In this document: positions 1-8,833 of the stretch, piece by piece
Numbering within the stretch: position 1 is the stretch's first letter
Layout: every line of letters starts with the position of its first letter
Source: Sphingopyxis sp.
Lineage (GTDB): Bacteria; Pseudomonadota; Alphaproteobacteria; Sphingomonadales; Sphingomonadaceae
NCBI GenBank assembly: GCA_002733865.1
Contig: NVXM01000001.1
Location: 343,363-407,362 of the forward strand
Direction of reading: 5' to 3'
Length of the DNA stretch: 64,000 nt
Program-made: the position numbers and the translations under genes
The notes under the pieces: generated by a model
The model's input: only the letters and a program-made list of their open reading frames with translations
Databases searched by the model: none
What the model was told of the DNA's origin: nothing

Positions 1-1
1 T

Positions 2-526
2 GTGCGATACGGCAATGTCATCGGCTCGCGCGGTTCGGTTATTCCGTTGTTCCAGAAGCTGCTCGCCGAAGGCGCAACTGAATTCCCGATTACGGACCAG
101 GCGATGACCCGGTTCTTGTTAACTCTTCAGCAAAGCGTCGAATTCGTGATTGATTGCGCTGCTCGCATGTGGGGTGGGGAAACTTTCATTCCGCGCATTT
201 CTTCTGCCACTATTGGTACCATGGCAGAGGCCATCGCGCCCGATATGCCGCAAAAGGTGGTGGGTATTCGTCCCGGTGAAAAATTGCATGAGGTTCTGTG
301 CCTACCGGATACAGCTTGGCAGACGATCAAATATGAAAATCATTACGTCATCAAGCCTTCATTTAAGTTTAATCGGATCGATGTCGATTATCTGACAGCA
401 GCGAACGGAGAGAAGGGTGATCTGGTCGAAGGCGATTTCAGCTATGATTCCTTTCATAATGAAGATTATCTCTCTGCGGCCGAACTCCGCAAGATGATTG
501 AAGGCGCAATGCCATTTAACGCCTGA
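2..526 (+). CDS. pseB: UDP-N-acetylglucosamine 4,6-dehydratase (inverting), C-terminal part, 5' end outside window
   Basis: This is the last 174 codons of a PseB-type short-chain dehydratase, the first enzyme of pseudaminic acid synthesis, which converts UDP-GlcNAc to the 4-keto-6-deoxy-L-arabino product. The reading frame is open from the window edge, so the GTG at position 2 is an internal valine codon and not a start. Family hallmarks of the C-terminal half are visible: RYGNVIGSRGSVIP near the beginning, MTRFLLT, and VGIRPGEKLHEVL. The N-terminal Rossmann motif and the catalytic Tyr-x-x-x-Lys lie upstream of the window. The stop is followed 19 bases later by pseC, so the two are co-transcribed. 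Family assignment is firm; the exact sugar product is inferred from the neighbours. Confidence 0.9.
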   Translation: MRYGNVIGSRGSVIPLFQKLLAEGATEFPITDQAMTRFLLTLQQSVEFVIDCAARMWGGETFIPRISSATIGTMAEAIAPDMPQKVVGIRPGEKLHEVLCLPDTAWQTIKYENHYVIKPSFKFNRIDVDYLTAANGEKGDLVEGDFSYDSFHNEDYLSAAELRKMIEGAMPFNA

Positions 527-545
527 TTTGATATTTGGAGGATGC

Positions 546-1727
546 ATGCGAAGCCGCATACCCTATAGCTGCCAGACAATTGACGAAGATGATATCGCGG
601 CGGTCGCAGAATGCCTCCGTTCCGATTTCCTGACGCAAGGGCCCCGGACGCGTGCCTTTGAGGAGGCCGGTGCTGTCTATGTCGGCTCTAAGCATGCCGT
701 AGCGGTGGCAAACGGCACTGCAGCTCTTCATCTTGTCTGCATGGCTCTCGGGCTTGAATCCGGCGGACTGATCTGGACCTCGCCGAACAGTTTTGTCGCC
801 TCAGCGAATGCAGGACGGTATCTTGGTGCGGATGTCGACTTCGTCGACATTGATCCCGAAACCGGTTCAATCGACCCCGATGCGCTCGAAACAAAGTTGA
901 ATGCGGCATCGGCAGCCGGTCGGAAACCAGACATTCTGATCGCCGTTCATTTTGCCGGACACACTCATGGGTTCGACCGAGTTGCCGCAATCTGTGCAGA
1001 ATATGGCGTGGCATTGGTGGAGGACGCCGCACATGCTTTCGGAGCGGTTTATCAGGACCGGCCAGACCAGATGGTGGGAAGTCATCCGCAAAGCGTTGCG
1101 GCCACTTTCAGCTTTCACCCGCTCAAGTCGATTACGACAGGAGAAGGCGGTATGATCATGACTGGTTCGGAAGACCTGGCCAAAAAACTCGGCATACTGA
1201 GAAGCCATGGCGTTAGCAAAGATCCCGCCCTTGTTACCGATGCCCGACCGGACGATGGTGACTGGTATTATGAGCAACATCAGCTTGGTTTTAACTACCG
1301 GATCTCTGACATCCAGGCTGCACTCGGTCTAAGCCAGATGCGCAAGATCGATACGCTAATGGAAGCGCGTCGCGACCGCGCGCGCCGTTACGGGGAACTG
1401 CTTTCCCATCTTCCCCTGCATTTGCCGCAAGCGACCGACAGATCGTCATGGCACCTCTATGTCGTCCGCCTTGACCGAAGTCTTACCAATGTAACCCGAA
1501 AGGCGATGTTCGACGCGCTGCGCGGACGCGGGATTGAAGCACATGTGCATTATATACCCATTCATACTCAGCCCTATTACCGCGCGTTGGGTTTCGCGCC
1601 GGGCGATTTCCCGCGCGCGGAAGCTTATTATGAAACTTGCCTCAGCTTGCCGATCTATCCGTTGCTAACTGATGAAGAACAGGATTTCGTGGTTGCTGCC
1701 ATCGCGGATGCGCTAGGACATGCGTAG
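546..1727 (+). CDS. pseC: UDP-4-amino-4,6-dideoxy-N-acetyl-beta-L-altrosamine transaminase
   Basis: A PLP-dependent sugar aminotransferase of the DegT/DnrJ/EryC1/StrS family (393 aa), the second step of pseudaminic acid synthesis: it transfers an amino group from glutamate to C4 of the 4-keto sugar. The Schiff-base lysine lies in FSFHPLKSITTGEGG, preceded by the DAAHAFG segment that contacts the cofactor. The start is the ATG at 546 because a GGAGG Shine-Dalgarno sits at 537-541; an in-frame ATG at 498 would lie inside pseB and lacks such a site. The 3' end overlaps pseF by 8 bases. The order pseB-pseC-pseF supports PseC over other sugar aminotransferases of the family. Confidence 0.92.
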   Translation: MRSRIPYSCQTIDEDDIAAVAECLRSDFLTQGPRTRAFEEAGAVYVGSKHAVAVANGTAALHLVCMALGLESGGLIWTSPNSFVASANAGRYLGADVDFVDIDPETGSIDPDALETKLNAASAAGRKPDILIAVHFAGHTHGFDRVAAICAEYGVALVEDAAHAFGAVYQDRPDQMVGSHPQSVAATFSFHPLKSITTGEGGMIMTGSEDLAKKLGILRSHGVSKDPALVTDARPDDGDWYYEQHQLGFNYRISDIQAALGLSQMRKIDTLMEARRDRARRYGELLSHLPLHLPQATDRSSWHLYVVRLDRSLTNVTRKAMFDALRGRGIEAHVHYIPIHTQPYYRALGFAPGDFPRAEAYYETCLSLPIYPLLTDEEQDFVVAAIADALGHA

Positions 1728-2418
1728 AGTTGCCATCGTACAGGCGCGTATGGGTTCGTCCCGCCTTCCGGGAAAAGTTCTGAAGCTTCTGGCGGGAAAG
1801 CCGGTGCTTGAGCATGTAATGACCCGGGTCAGCTCGGCCCGCCAGATTGATGACGTCATTGTTGCCACATCGGACTTGCCAGGAGACGATGCTATCGCGG
1901 CATATTGCGATGCACATGGCTGGCAGTGTGTTCGAGGTTCAGAAGCCGACGTCTTGTCGCGCTACTCAGCCGCGACCCGTGCCTCAGATGCCGATATTGT
2001 CGTAAGGGTGACCAGCGATTGCCCTTTGTTTTCGCCCGCTATCTTGGATGACATGTTGGGGGCCTTTGACCCGGGGACTGTTGACTATATGTCGACCAAC
2101 TGGCCGGATCGTTCCTTTCCGGTGGGGTTGGATTGTGAAGTCATGCGCGCATCCAGCCTGCTTGAAATCGCGGAAAGTGCGACTGATCCCTACGACCGAG
2201 AGCATGTCACAGCGCACTTTTATCGCAATCCAGACCGTTACCGGCTTGCGGGCCATCGCAGTATTCGTCCGCTTGCGCAGGTGCGTATCACGCTGGATAC
2301 CGCGGAAGATTATGACCGGCTAGTCGCTCTGTTGAGAGCGCATCCCGAGCTTGTTGATCCGCATGCAGACGTTGTTGCCATAGTGGCTGAATATTTTGGT
2401 CAACTATCTCCTGAGTGA
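1720..2418 (+). CDS. pseF: Cytidylyltransferase of the SpsF/PseF type (pseudaminic acid CMP activation)
   Basis: A 232-residue nucleotidyltransferase that probably activates pseudaminic acid as its CMP derivative. The N-terminal nucleotide-binding signature IVQARMGSSRLPGKVL is the CMP-sugar synthetase type, and RVTSDCPL is the second conserved block of SpsF-like cytidylyltransferases. It starts 8 bases before the pseC stop, so translation is probably coupled. The SpsF family is broader than PseF, and the precise substrate is inferred from pseB and pseC beside it. The sialic-acid-type condensing enzyme PseI is not in this window and must lie elsewhere, probably upstream or in a second block. 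Confidence 0.82.
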   Translation: MRRVAIVQARMGSSRLPGKVLKLLAGKPVLEHVMTRVSSARQIDDVIVATSDLPGDDAIAAYCDAHGWQCVRGSEADVLSRYSAATRASDADIVVRVTSDCPLFSPAILDDMLGAFDPGTVDYMSTNWPDRSFPVGLDCEVMRASSLLEIAESATDPYDREHVTAHFYRNPDRYRLAGHRSIRPLAQVRITLDTAEDYDRLVALLRAHPELVDPHADVVAIVAEYFGQLSPE

Positions 2419-2442
2419 CTTTGCCCTCTGGCAAGGTAGTCA
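2416..2442. terminator. Inverted repeat between convergent pseF and pseG-GNAT
   Basis: A 27-base imperfect inverted repeat with core TTTGCC-CTCT-GGCAAG and outer TGACT/AGTCA arms. It begins on the pseF stop codon and fills the gap to the stop codon of the convergent gene. No clear U tract follows on either strand. The position suits a shared bidirectional terminator; the function is inferred. Confidence 0.45.
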
Positions 2443-3924
2443 TCAATCCAGCGCCTTCCAGGCATCAAGCCAGTCCGGATGAGTTTGTGATGCTGATATT
2501 TCAAAGCCTGCAGCGCGGTGCAGGCGCTCAGATGCTGTGTTCGCCTTGTGTATCCGGCTGACGATTTTCTTGACGCACGACCGCGACCTGCGCAGCTCGC
2601 GTTCCGCGGCCAAATATACCGGCAGGCCCATTTTCCGCCCGTGCCATTGCGGCACGAGGTAAATCGACAGGTAGGCTGAACTGTCTTCGGTGTTGACGTC
2701 GAACCTGACTACACCAACCGCTACAGTCCCCTGGGTCAAGATGCGGAAGATGCAGTCAGGGTCAGCCAATTTTTCCGCGAGCCAAGCCACATGTGCATCG
2801 AAGCCTGGTTTGCCAGTTGTTTCAAAGTTGTGCCGCCAATTTCGGTCGTCGGTGCGCCATTCCAGTAGGTTAGCGGCATCCTCTGCAGTCACGTCGCGGA
2901 CGCCGAGCGCGAGGGCACGAATCCAAGATGCCAGACGCAAGGCACCCCGGCCATCGATCAACTTGTGTCCTGCCGCGACAATCGCTTGGCGCTCACGTTC
3001 GTCAGCGGCCAGCGCGGTGACAGCCTCGGCAATTATTCGGGGAGTGACGTTCGTGTGCTCCCCGAGTGACTGGATCGCTCCTGCTTCCACGACAGTGTCT
3101 ACCTGTGGCCGCTGGTTCTGGGCGACACAAATCACCAACGACGGCACTCCGATGCTGAGACGCTCCCACAGCATCACCCCTCCAGCACCAAGTGCGAGGT
3201 CTGCCTCAAACATAAGCTCTGCCAACTTCCTTGGGTCAGGAGCCTGGTAAATAGTCACATGTGGCAATTGCTCCGATCTTTCGATCAGGAGAGGATCTAT
3301 TTTGGTACCCGGACCCACCACTACATCGACCGCCAGTTGGGTCAGAGCGGTAACCGCTTGCAGTGCTTTTGCCGTCTCTCCGGTTGGATCGCTTCCGCCA
3401 AAGCATATGTTCAATCTTAGCGGTGGCCCGCCGGATTGTGACGGCTTAAGGCCCAAATCGGTTATATGCCGGGACAAGGGCAAGTAAGCCGGGCCGCCAA
3501 GAACGAGCGAGTCCCGCCGCCACGCAGTTTCACCATGGGTTCGAACGATGATGTCCGCTTGTGTTGCTTCATTCAAATCGTCCAATACCAAAAGCCGCTT
3601 GTCCGTGCGGGCAGCCAGTGCCTCCCACTCGCCGACATGTCCGTATTGGTCGAGAAGGATCACGTCTGCGGTCCATCCCGTGTCGGCCAGTGCAAGCATC
3701 GCTTCTTCAGGGCCATCGTTTTCCGGCGTGAGGGCAAGCACTCTGATATTGGGAGGGAAAAACGTCGGTGCGAGTACCGCTCCTTCTGCGTTGGTAATCA
3801 GCGTCACTTCGGTGTCGCCACCAAGCAGCAATTCAGCCGCTACCGCCGAGGCACGGGCAAAGTGGCCCGATCCGGTTATTGCGCCCGCTTCGGCGCGGAT
3901 CGCGACTCTAGTCGGCGCGAACAT
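2443..3924 (-). CDS. pseG: PseG-type UDP-sugar hydrolase fused to a GNAT acetyltransferase domain
   Basis: A two-domain protein of 493 aa. Residues 1 to about 335 form a GT-B-like UDP-2,4-diacetamido-2,4,6-trideoxy-beta-L-altropyranose hydrolase, seen in RAEAGAITGSGHFARA at the N-terminus, LLDQYGHVGEWE, NICFGGSDPTGETAKAL, and LALGAGGVMLWERLSIGVP. Residues from about 345 to the end resemble a GNAT N-acetyltransferase (RTDDRNWRHNF, YLSIYLVPQWHGRKMGLPVY, IHKANTASERLHRAAGF), the role done by PseH in separate-gene systems. The fusion would couple C4 N-acetylation to UDP removal. I chose the ATG at 3924: family similarity starts there, and the 31 codons upstream overlap the 3' end of the next gene and have no family character. 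It is convergent with pseBCF and overlaps the neighbouring membrane-protein gene by 17 bases. Confidence 0.88.
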   Translation of the reverse strand: MFAPTRVAIRAEAGAITGSGHFARASAVAAELLLGGDTEVTLITNAEGAVLAPTFFPPNIRVLALTPENDGPEEAMLALADTGWTADVILLDQYGHVGEWEALAARTDKRLLVLDDLNEATQADIIVRTHGETAWRRDSLVLGGPAYLPLSRHITDLGLKPSQSGGPPLRLNICFGGSDPTGETAKALQAVTALTQLAVDVVVGPGTKIDPLLIERSEQLPHVTIYQAPDPRKLAELMFEADLALGAGGVMLWERLSIGVPSLVICVAQNQRPQVDTVVEAGAIQSLGEHTNVTPRIIAEAVTALAADERERQAIVAAGHKLIDGRGALRLASWIRALALGVRDVTAEDAANLLEWRTDDRNWRHNFETTGKPGFDAHVAWLAEKLADPDCIFRILTQGTVAVGVVRFDVNTEDSSAYLSIYLVPQWHGRKMGLPVYLAAERELRRSRSCVKKIVSRIHKANTASERLHRAAGFEISASQTHPDWLDAWKALD

Positions 3925-5464
3925 AATAGGTAAATTTGATGCGCTTGCCGTTATAGACCATCTCGCGGCGATATTTGCTGAATATGGCTTTAAACCTCGG
4001 ATCTTCGGAGAAAACATGCGCCCAGTCTACATCGATATATCGTAGGGGCCAGCGGTGGGTTCCGTCAAGGATCAGGACGTCAGGTGGGAAATCTTCCCAA
4101 AGTCGCAGCATCTGGTCATGGAGCATCTTTCGCCCTGGATTGTCCAGTTTTAGGGGTGGTGCACTCGCTGCGATTGCGGGCTTGTCGAACGGTTTTAGCT
4201 CGGCCGCCACATAGGCATTGTTCATCATTGGATTCCAGCGCATCGCCCCGTGGGAAGCGAGATACTGATTATACGGCGAGGGGTGCATGGTGAGGATGGC
4301 GACACGCTTTCCTGACAATGTTATCCCGCCATCTTCAAGCGCCTCTTCCAGTTCCGTCGATTGTGCTTGATAGATGCGAGTACTGACAAACTGCCCCGCT
4401 ATGGGCAGCAGAATAAGCAACGCCGCCGCCACATTGAAATACCATCGAAAATTTCGGGCCGCCAACCACCACCAGGCTATATAAGCCATCGTAATGGGTA
4501 ACAGATGGTGTGTGTACCAACGTTCCTGTGACCATGCAGCAATCAGAGTAGCGAGAACAGTGGCAACTGCAAGTCCGCTCGATCGGCCGGGGACTCCGGA
4601 ATACCAGGATGCAAACAGCAGCAAACATGCCGGAAGCAGGTTGTGGATCAGCTTCAACGAGTTTTCGTTAGTGTCCAGAAGATTCGCATCGATCGAATTC
4701 ATCATAGCGCCGATCGCGTCTCGCTGGGACGGGTCGAGCCCAAGCCAGACGAAGAGATACAGGAACACCACCATGCCAGAGGTGATATTTTCGACCCGAA
4801 AGAGCAGCGCGGGTTGCCGTTGCATGAGAGAGTCGGCGAGTTCGACCAGAATTACAACGGCACTGTAAACATATTTGAAGAGTAACGTTGCCCCGACCCA
4901 CAGGCCCAGTAGCAGTCTTAGACGCCAGTCAATTCGAGCGCCTTCCGGGTCGGAAAAGCGCAGAACAAGATATGGCCAAAGACCTAGTGCTACAATATGT
5001 TCGCGCAATCCGAAGACATTCTTGAACAGGATTGGCAGCGTGATCAGAACCGCGACGGATAGAATGAAAAAGATCGGTGAGGCGCCAACCGTTGCGCGCC
5101 GGATTTGATAAGCGATGGTTGCCGCAACCAGTACCATGGCATCAGTCATTGCTACGATCGCGAGGTCGAGCCTCAGTCCAGTCAGATCACTCAGGCGCAC
5201 CGCAAGCGAGAACCAGAATTTCTCGACCGGCGGAAAATAGATGCTGTATTCGCGAAAGGAATCACCGAGAGCGACGGCCAAACTCCCCGATAGAGCGCCG
5301 CCTGCGAGATCTTGATGTAAGGAATAAATGAATCCGTAGAAAAATAACGTGCTGGCAAAGACGCCCAGCGTAACCGCCACAAATAATTTTAGATCAGAAT
5401 CCGCCGAGGACATGGCTGGTTTTTCATCGCCATTCCGTATCAACGGTGTTCTTGCGTTCATCAT
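3908..5464 (-). CDS. Polytopic membrane protein, GT-C glycosyltransferase-like, with soluble C-terminal domain
   Basis: About 518 aa. Some ten hydrophobic segments run from about residue 25 to 375, followed by a roughly 140-residue hydrophilic tail. The first extracytoplasmic loop carries EYSIYFPPVEKFWF, reminiscent of the Y-x-P-P element in ArnT/GT39-like GT-C enzymes, though the canonical acidic pair is not obvious. The tail contains VAILTMHPSPYNQYLASHGA and FPPDVLILDGTHRWPLRYID, like the soluble ends of dolichyl-phosphate-type glycosyltransferases. I use the tandem ATGs at 5464/5461; longer in-frame starts add residues without membrane or family character. It is transcribed ahead of pseG with a 17-base overlap, so it may transfer or handle a sugar of this locus. 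Function is unproven. Confidence 0.7.
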   Translation of the reverse strand: MMNARTPLIRNGDEKPAMSSADSDLKLFVAVTLGVFASTLFFYGFIYSLHQDLAGGALSGSLAVALGDSFREYSIYFPPVEKFWFSLAVRLSDLTGLRLDLAIVAMTDAMVLVAATIAYQIRRATVGASPIFFILSVAVLITLPILFKNVFGLREHIVALGLWPYLVLRFSDPEGARIDWRLRLLLGLWVGATLLFKYVYSAVVILVELADSLMQRQPALLFRVENITSGMVVFLYLFVWLGLDPSQRDAIGAMMNSIDANLLDTNENSLKLIHNLLPACLLLFASWYSGVPGRSSGLAVATVLATLIAAWSQERWYTHHLLPITMAYIAWWWLAARNFRWYFNVAAALLILLPIAGQFVSTRIYQAQSTELEEALEDGGITLSGKRVAILTMHPSPYNQYLASHGAMRWNPMMNNAYVAAELKPFDKPAIAASAPPLKLDNPGRKMLHDQMLRLWEDFPPDVLILDGTHRWPLRYIDVDWAHVFSEDPRFKAIFSKYRREMVYNGKRIKFTYYVRAD

Positions 5465-6056
5465 ACTAATCTGGCCTACAAAGAGTGCCACTGATAAAGC
5501 TAGACTTCCAGCGTTTTCAAGTGCTTCGGATTGGTGGTCTATAGCAGCCCCCCTTGTCAAGCCGCCCGACTGCAATCGAGGATGGGCATTATAATTTATC
5601 GCCGCAATTATTCTGTGGCAGTTAGATTACCAAGAGCCATGTAAAAGCGATTGTTACGGTCCGATAACGACCTTAAAATATAGAACGACCAAAAAAGCAC
5701 AACGAACCACCTACCGCCATTTGGCAACATGAAACACCGCGACTAGCAAAGAAGCCGTTTCGGAAAGCCAAGTTGAGGATCAATAGTAATGATCACGGGC
5801 CCGGAAATATCGAGCCAAAATTTGATCGGGCTTCTCGCTGACGCAGGCAACTCACCCAGCCATATTAAGCTGGCAGCGCTTGATGACGATTGAGCCCTGT
5901 CTCGCCTATAGTGATAAGCAAAGGATATTTGAGTTTGGGTCGCTGGCGAACCAACGTACACATCATCGGCCCCTGTTGGCCAAACGCGCCGCAAACGCTG
6001 GAACATGAACCAGCCGCCTGAAATCTGCCGATTTTGGATGACCTTCAAAGACTGTC
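5465..6056. other. Non-coding stretch between the membrane-protein gene and tRNA-Leu
   Basis: About 590 bases. I see no gene I can support. An open frame on the minus strand (stop at 5743) runs into the tRNA and matches no family I know. The part from 5570 to 5750 is AT-rich and probably holds the promoter of the minus-strand membrane-protein/pseG operon. Confidence 0.6.
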
Positions 6057-6145
6057 TGGTGCGGTCGAGAAGACTCGAACTTCCACGGGGTATTAACCCC
6101 ACAGCGACCTCAACGCTGCGCGTCTACCAATTCCGCCACGACCGC
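6057..6145 (-). tRNA. tRNA-Leu (anticodon GAG)
   Basis: Read on the minus strand, the 7-bp acceptor stem GCGGTCG pairs with CGACCGC, followed by A and an encoded CCA (89 nt in all). The D arm contains GGTAGACGC, the anticodon stem CAGCG/CGCTG encloses loop TTGAGGT (anticodon GAG), a long variable arm GTGGGGTTAATACCCCGT is typical of tRNA-Leu, and the T arm carries GTTCGAGTC. Confidence 0.97.
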
Positions 6146-6258
6146 ACTGTCTCTAGCTTGGGACAGCAATGTCCCGGGTAGGCGCGTGCCCTTAGCAAAG
6201 GGGTATGGCAGCCGCAACAGATATTCGCTGCTGACTGGCGACTATCGTTACTGCGCGT

Positions 6259-7005
6259 TCAGTCGCGGCTCTGGTCTGCCCATCCGACTTCCAGCTGACT
6301 GGCGCCGCGTGGCACGTCGAGCTTGGCTTCGTTGAAGTTGACCTTCGCGCCGGGAGCCAGCGATTTTTCCGGCGGGTTCATTTTCCAGCTGTAGACGATC
6401 CGGCCACCGGCATCGCGCAGGATTACCAGCATCGGTGGGACATCCTGGTCGGTGGTGGTAGGGTTGATGATCGTCCCGCTGGCGGCAAAATATTCGGTGC
6501 CGTCGGGCAGCGTGCGACGGTCCTGTTTGGCGCTCAGCTCGATCAGCAGCGGCGTTTCTTCAACCGAGGCAAATTCATAGTCGGAAATCCATCGCGGCGG
6601 CCCGAAATAATAGAGCGCAGAACCCGCGCCGATCACCAGTGCGGCAAACGCAATCGCCGCTATTGTCCACAATTTCGCCGGATTGCGGCGGGCCTTGAAC
6701 GGCGGCTCGTGAGCAAAACTGCTTTCGCCGACACTATAGCCGGGCGCGGCAGAAATCGGCGGCGGAGGTGAACGCGTGACAGTGGCGGCAGGCGGCGTCG
6801 CCACCCAATCGCGAGCCGGTTCGGGCGCGCTGGCCGGTGGCAATTGCCCGGACGCGTCGGCAGTGGCCAGCTCCGGCTCGGGAATGGCTGCCTCCTGGAA
6901 CCAGCTGTGGCGACAGGAAGCGCAACGCACCGACCGCCCATTGGGTCCAATGGCGCTGTCGGGCACGAGGTAACGCGTTTTGCAAGCCGGGCAATTCAAA
7001 ATCAT
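6259..7005 (-). CDS. MJ0042-type zinc-ribbon protein with one membrane segment and DUF3426-like tail
   Basis: A 248-residue protein. It opens with a zinc ribbon, CPACKTRYLVPDSAIGP and CASCRHSWF (two Cys-x-x-Cys pairs, residues 4 to 33). A proline/alanine-rich linker follows, then one transmembrane helix near residues 135 to 155, then a periplasmic-type domain ending DVPRGASQLEVGWAD that resembles DUF3426. The start at 7005 places the zinc ribbon at the N-terminus, as in the family; the earlier in-frame ATG adds 35 unrelated residues. It is divergent from ftsE with about 200 bases between, a pairing that suggests an envelope or division-related role. No function is established for this family. 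Confidence 0.8.
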   Translation of the reverse strand: MILNCPACKTRYLVPDSAIGPNGRSVRCASCRHSWFQEAAIPEPELATADASGQLPPASAPEPARDWVATPPAATVTRSPPPPISAAPGYSVGESSFAHEPPFKARRNPAKLWTIAAIAFAALVIGAGSALYYFGPPRWISDYEFASVEETPLLIELSAKQDRRTLPDGTEYFAASGTIINPTTTDQDVPPMLVILRDAGGRIVYSWKMNPPEKSLAPGAKVNFNEAKLDVPRGASQLEVGWADQSRD

Positions 7006-7202
7006 GACAGCTTCTCTAAACACGCCATCAGGACAAACTGCAAGTGGCTGTATGACGGATTTGAGACCGAAACGGGTTTTTACGCGTTTTACCGCCAAAT
7101 CGATTGCCACGGCTCGATAGCGGAGTTGATTTGGAGGCTATTCCCGGCCTATTGGTCGCGGGACCGGGCAATATTTCGCCGCGATATTGGAATGTAGAGC
7201 TG

Positions 7203-7931
7203 ATGGACGAAATTGTTCGCTTTGAAAATGTCGGTCTGCGCTATGGTGCAGGCGCAGAAACGCTGGCCGATCTGAATTTCACACTATTTCCAGGCAGCTT
7301 CTATTTTCTTACCGGCGCATCGGGCGCGGGCAAAACCTCGTTGCTCAAGCTGCTCTATCTGTCCCAGCGACCCAGCCGCGGAGTCATCCGGCTGTTCGGC
7401 GAGGATGCCGTCACCATGCCGCGCGAACGGCTGCCCGGTTTTCGCCGCCGGATCGGCGTGGTCTTCCAGGATTTCCGGCTCGTCCCGCATCTGTCGGCGT
7501 TCGACAATATCGCGCTGCCGCTGCGGGTGGCCGGCGTCCGCGAAAAGGATCTGGAGACACCGGTCACCGAAATGCTCGATTGGGTAGGACTTGGCGACCG
7601 CGCGTCGGCTCGGCCGGCGACGCTGTCGGGCGGTGAGCAACAGCGGGTGGCGATTGCCCGGGCGGTGATCGGTCGGCCGGAAATATTGGTCGCCGACGAA
7701 CCGACCGGCAATGTCGATCCAGACATGGCGATCCGTCTCCTGCAATTGTTCGAGGCGCTCAACACTCTGGGCACGACCATTGTCGTGGCGACCCATGACA
7801 TCCATCTGCTCAGCAAGGTACCCGGCGCGCAGATGATGCGGCTCGAAAAAGGCATGCTGGCCGATCCGACCGGCTCGCTGCGTTTCCCGCCATTGTCGAA
7901 GCGCGGCGGCAATAAGCCGGCGGAGTCATGA
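7203..7931 (+). CDS. ftsE: Cell division ATP-binding protein FtsE
   Basis: The ATPase of the FtsEX ABC complex at the division site, which regulates periplasmic peptidoglycan hydrolysis. The 242-residue product has Walker A GASGAGKTS, Q-loop VFQDFRLVPHL, ABC signature LSGGEQQR, Walker B ILVADEPTGN and the switch histidine in VATHD. I use the ATG at 7203, where the family begins (MDEIVRFENVGLRYG); a start at 7104 would add 33 uncharacteristic residues. The gene ends in an ATGA overlap with ftsX, so the two are translationally coupled. Confidence 0.96.
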   Translation: MDEIVRFENVGLRYGAGAETLADLNFTLFPGSFYFLTGASGAGKTSLLKLLYLSQRPSRGVIRLFGEDAVTMPRERLPGFRRRIGVVFQDFRLVPHLSAFDNIALPLRVAGVREKDLETPVTEMLDWVGLGDRASARPATLSGGEQQRVAIARAVIGRPEILVADEPTGNVDPDMAIRLLQLFEALNTLGTTIVVATHDIHLLSKVPGAQMMRLEKGMLADPTGSLRFPPLSKRGGNKPAES

Positions 7932-8824
7932 TCAAGCTCTTTGCCATTCCCGCGCATGACCGGCGCCTGATTCCCGAGGGGCGCTTGTCCGGTCCGATGC
8001 CCTGGGTCATCGCGATCATGATTTTTCTCACCGTGCTGGCCGCGGCCGCCGGTCTGGCCATGACCCGGGCGATCGGTGATGTGTCGGACGAATTGTCCAG
8101 CCGAGCGACGGTACAGATTATCGAAGCCAATCCGGAAGTCCGGGCCCGGCAGGCCGCGGCTGCTGCCGAGCGGCTGCGCGGGCTGCCGCTGATCGAAGAA
8201 GTCCGGCTGCTGCCGCCCGAGGAGATCGAGGCGCTGATCGAGCCGTGGCTCGGCACCCAGGATCTGGCCGACGAAATCCCGCTGCCGGCGCTGATCGACC
8301 TGAAGCTGGCGCGTGTTGCCACGGACGCAGAATATCAGTCGCTGCGCGACCGGCTGCAATCGATTGCGCCGGACGCCCGGGTTGAACCCAGCAGCGGCTA
8401 TATCGCGCCAGTGATATCGCTGGTGCGATCGTTTCAGTGGATTGCTTTCGGGCTGGTGGCGCTGCTCGCGCTGGCGACAGGTGCAGCGGTGATCATCTCG
8501 GCGCGCTCAGCGCTCAACACCCACAGCGAGACGATCGCAGTCGTCCATTTGCTGGGCGGCACCGATCAACAGATCAGCCGCTTGTTCCAGCGGCGTATCG
8601 CGCTCGACGCGTTGCTCGGCGGCCTGATCGGGCTGGTCGGCGGGGCAGCGATCATCTGGCTGATCAGCACGCAACTGACCGCGCTCGGCTCCGGCCTGGT
8701 CGAATCGGTCGGCCTCGACTGGTGGAGCTGGTTGATAATTGCTGCCATTCCGATATTGGGGATGTTCCTTGCCATGGTTACCGCCAGGTTGACGGTGATC
8801 GGCGCCCTGAGAAAGATATTGTAG
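7928..8824 (+). CDS. ftsX: Cell division membrane protein FtsX
   Basis: The permease-like partner of FtsE (298 aa). It has an N-terminal cytoplasmic stretch, a first transmembrane helix near residues 25 to 45, a periplasmic domain (about 46 to 165) containing LPLIEEVRLLPPEEIE, then three further helices. The conserved FtsX segment LLGGTDQQISRLFQRRIALDALLGG is recognisable between helices two and three. It overlaps ftsE by four bases and is followed after 9 bases by the DUF218 gene, forming a four-gene run. Confidence 0.94.
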   Translation: MIKLFAIPAHDRRLIPEGRLSGPMPWVIAIMIFLTVLAAAAGLAMTRAIGDVSDELSSRATVQIIEANPEVRARQAAAAAERLRGLPLIEEVRLLPPEEIEALIEPWLGTQDLADEIPLPALIDLKLARVATDAEYQSLRDRLQSIAPDARVEPSSGYIAPVISLVRSFQWIAFGLVALLALATGAAVIISARSALNTHSETIAVVHLLGGTDQQISRLFQRRIALDALLGGLIGLVGGAAIIWLISTQLTALGSGLVESVGLDWWSWLIIAAIPILGMFLAMVTARLTVIGALRKIL

Positions 8825-8833
8825 CACGGCCTG

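Noticed and set aside
5743..6102. A 119-codon minus-strand frame beside tRNA-Leu
   Set aside because: It begins inside the tRNA gene, lacks a ribosome site and has no family resemblance.
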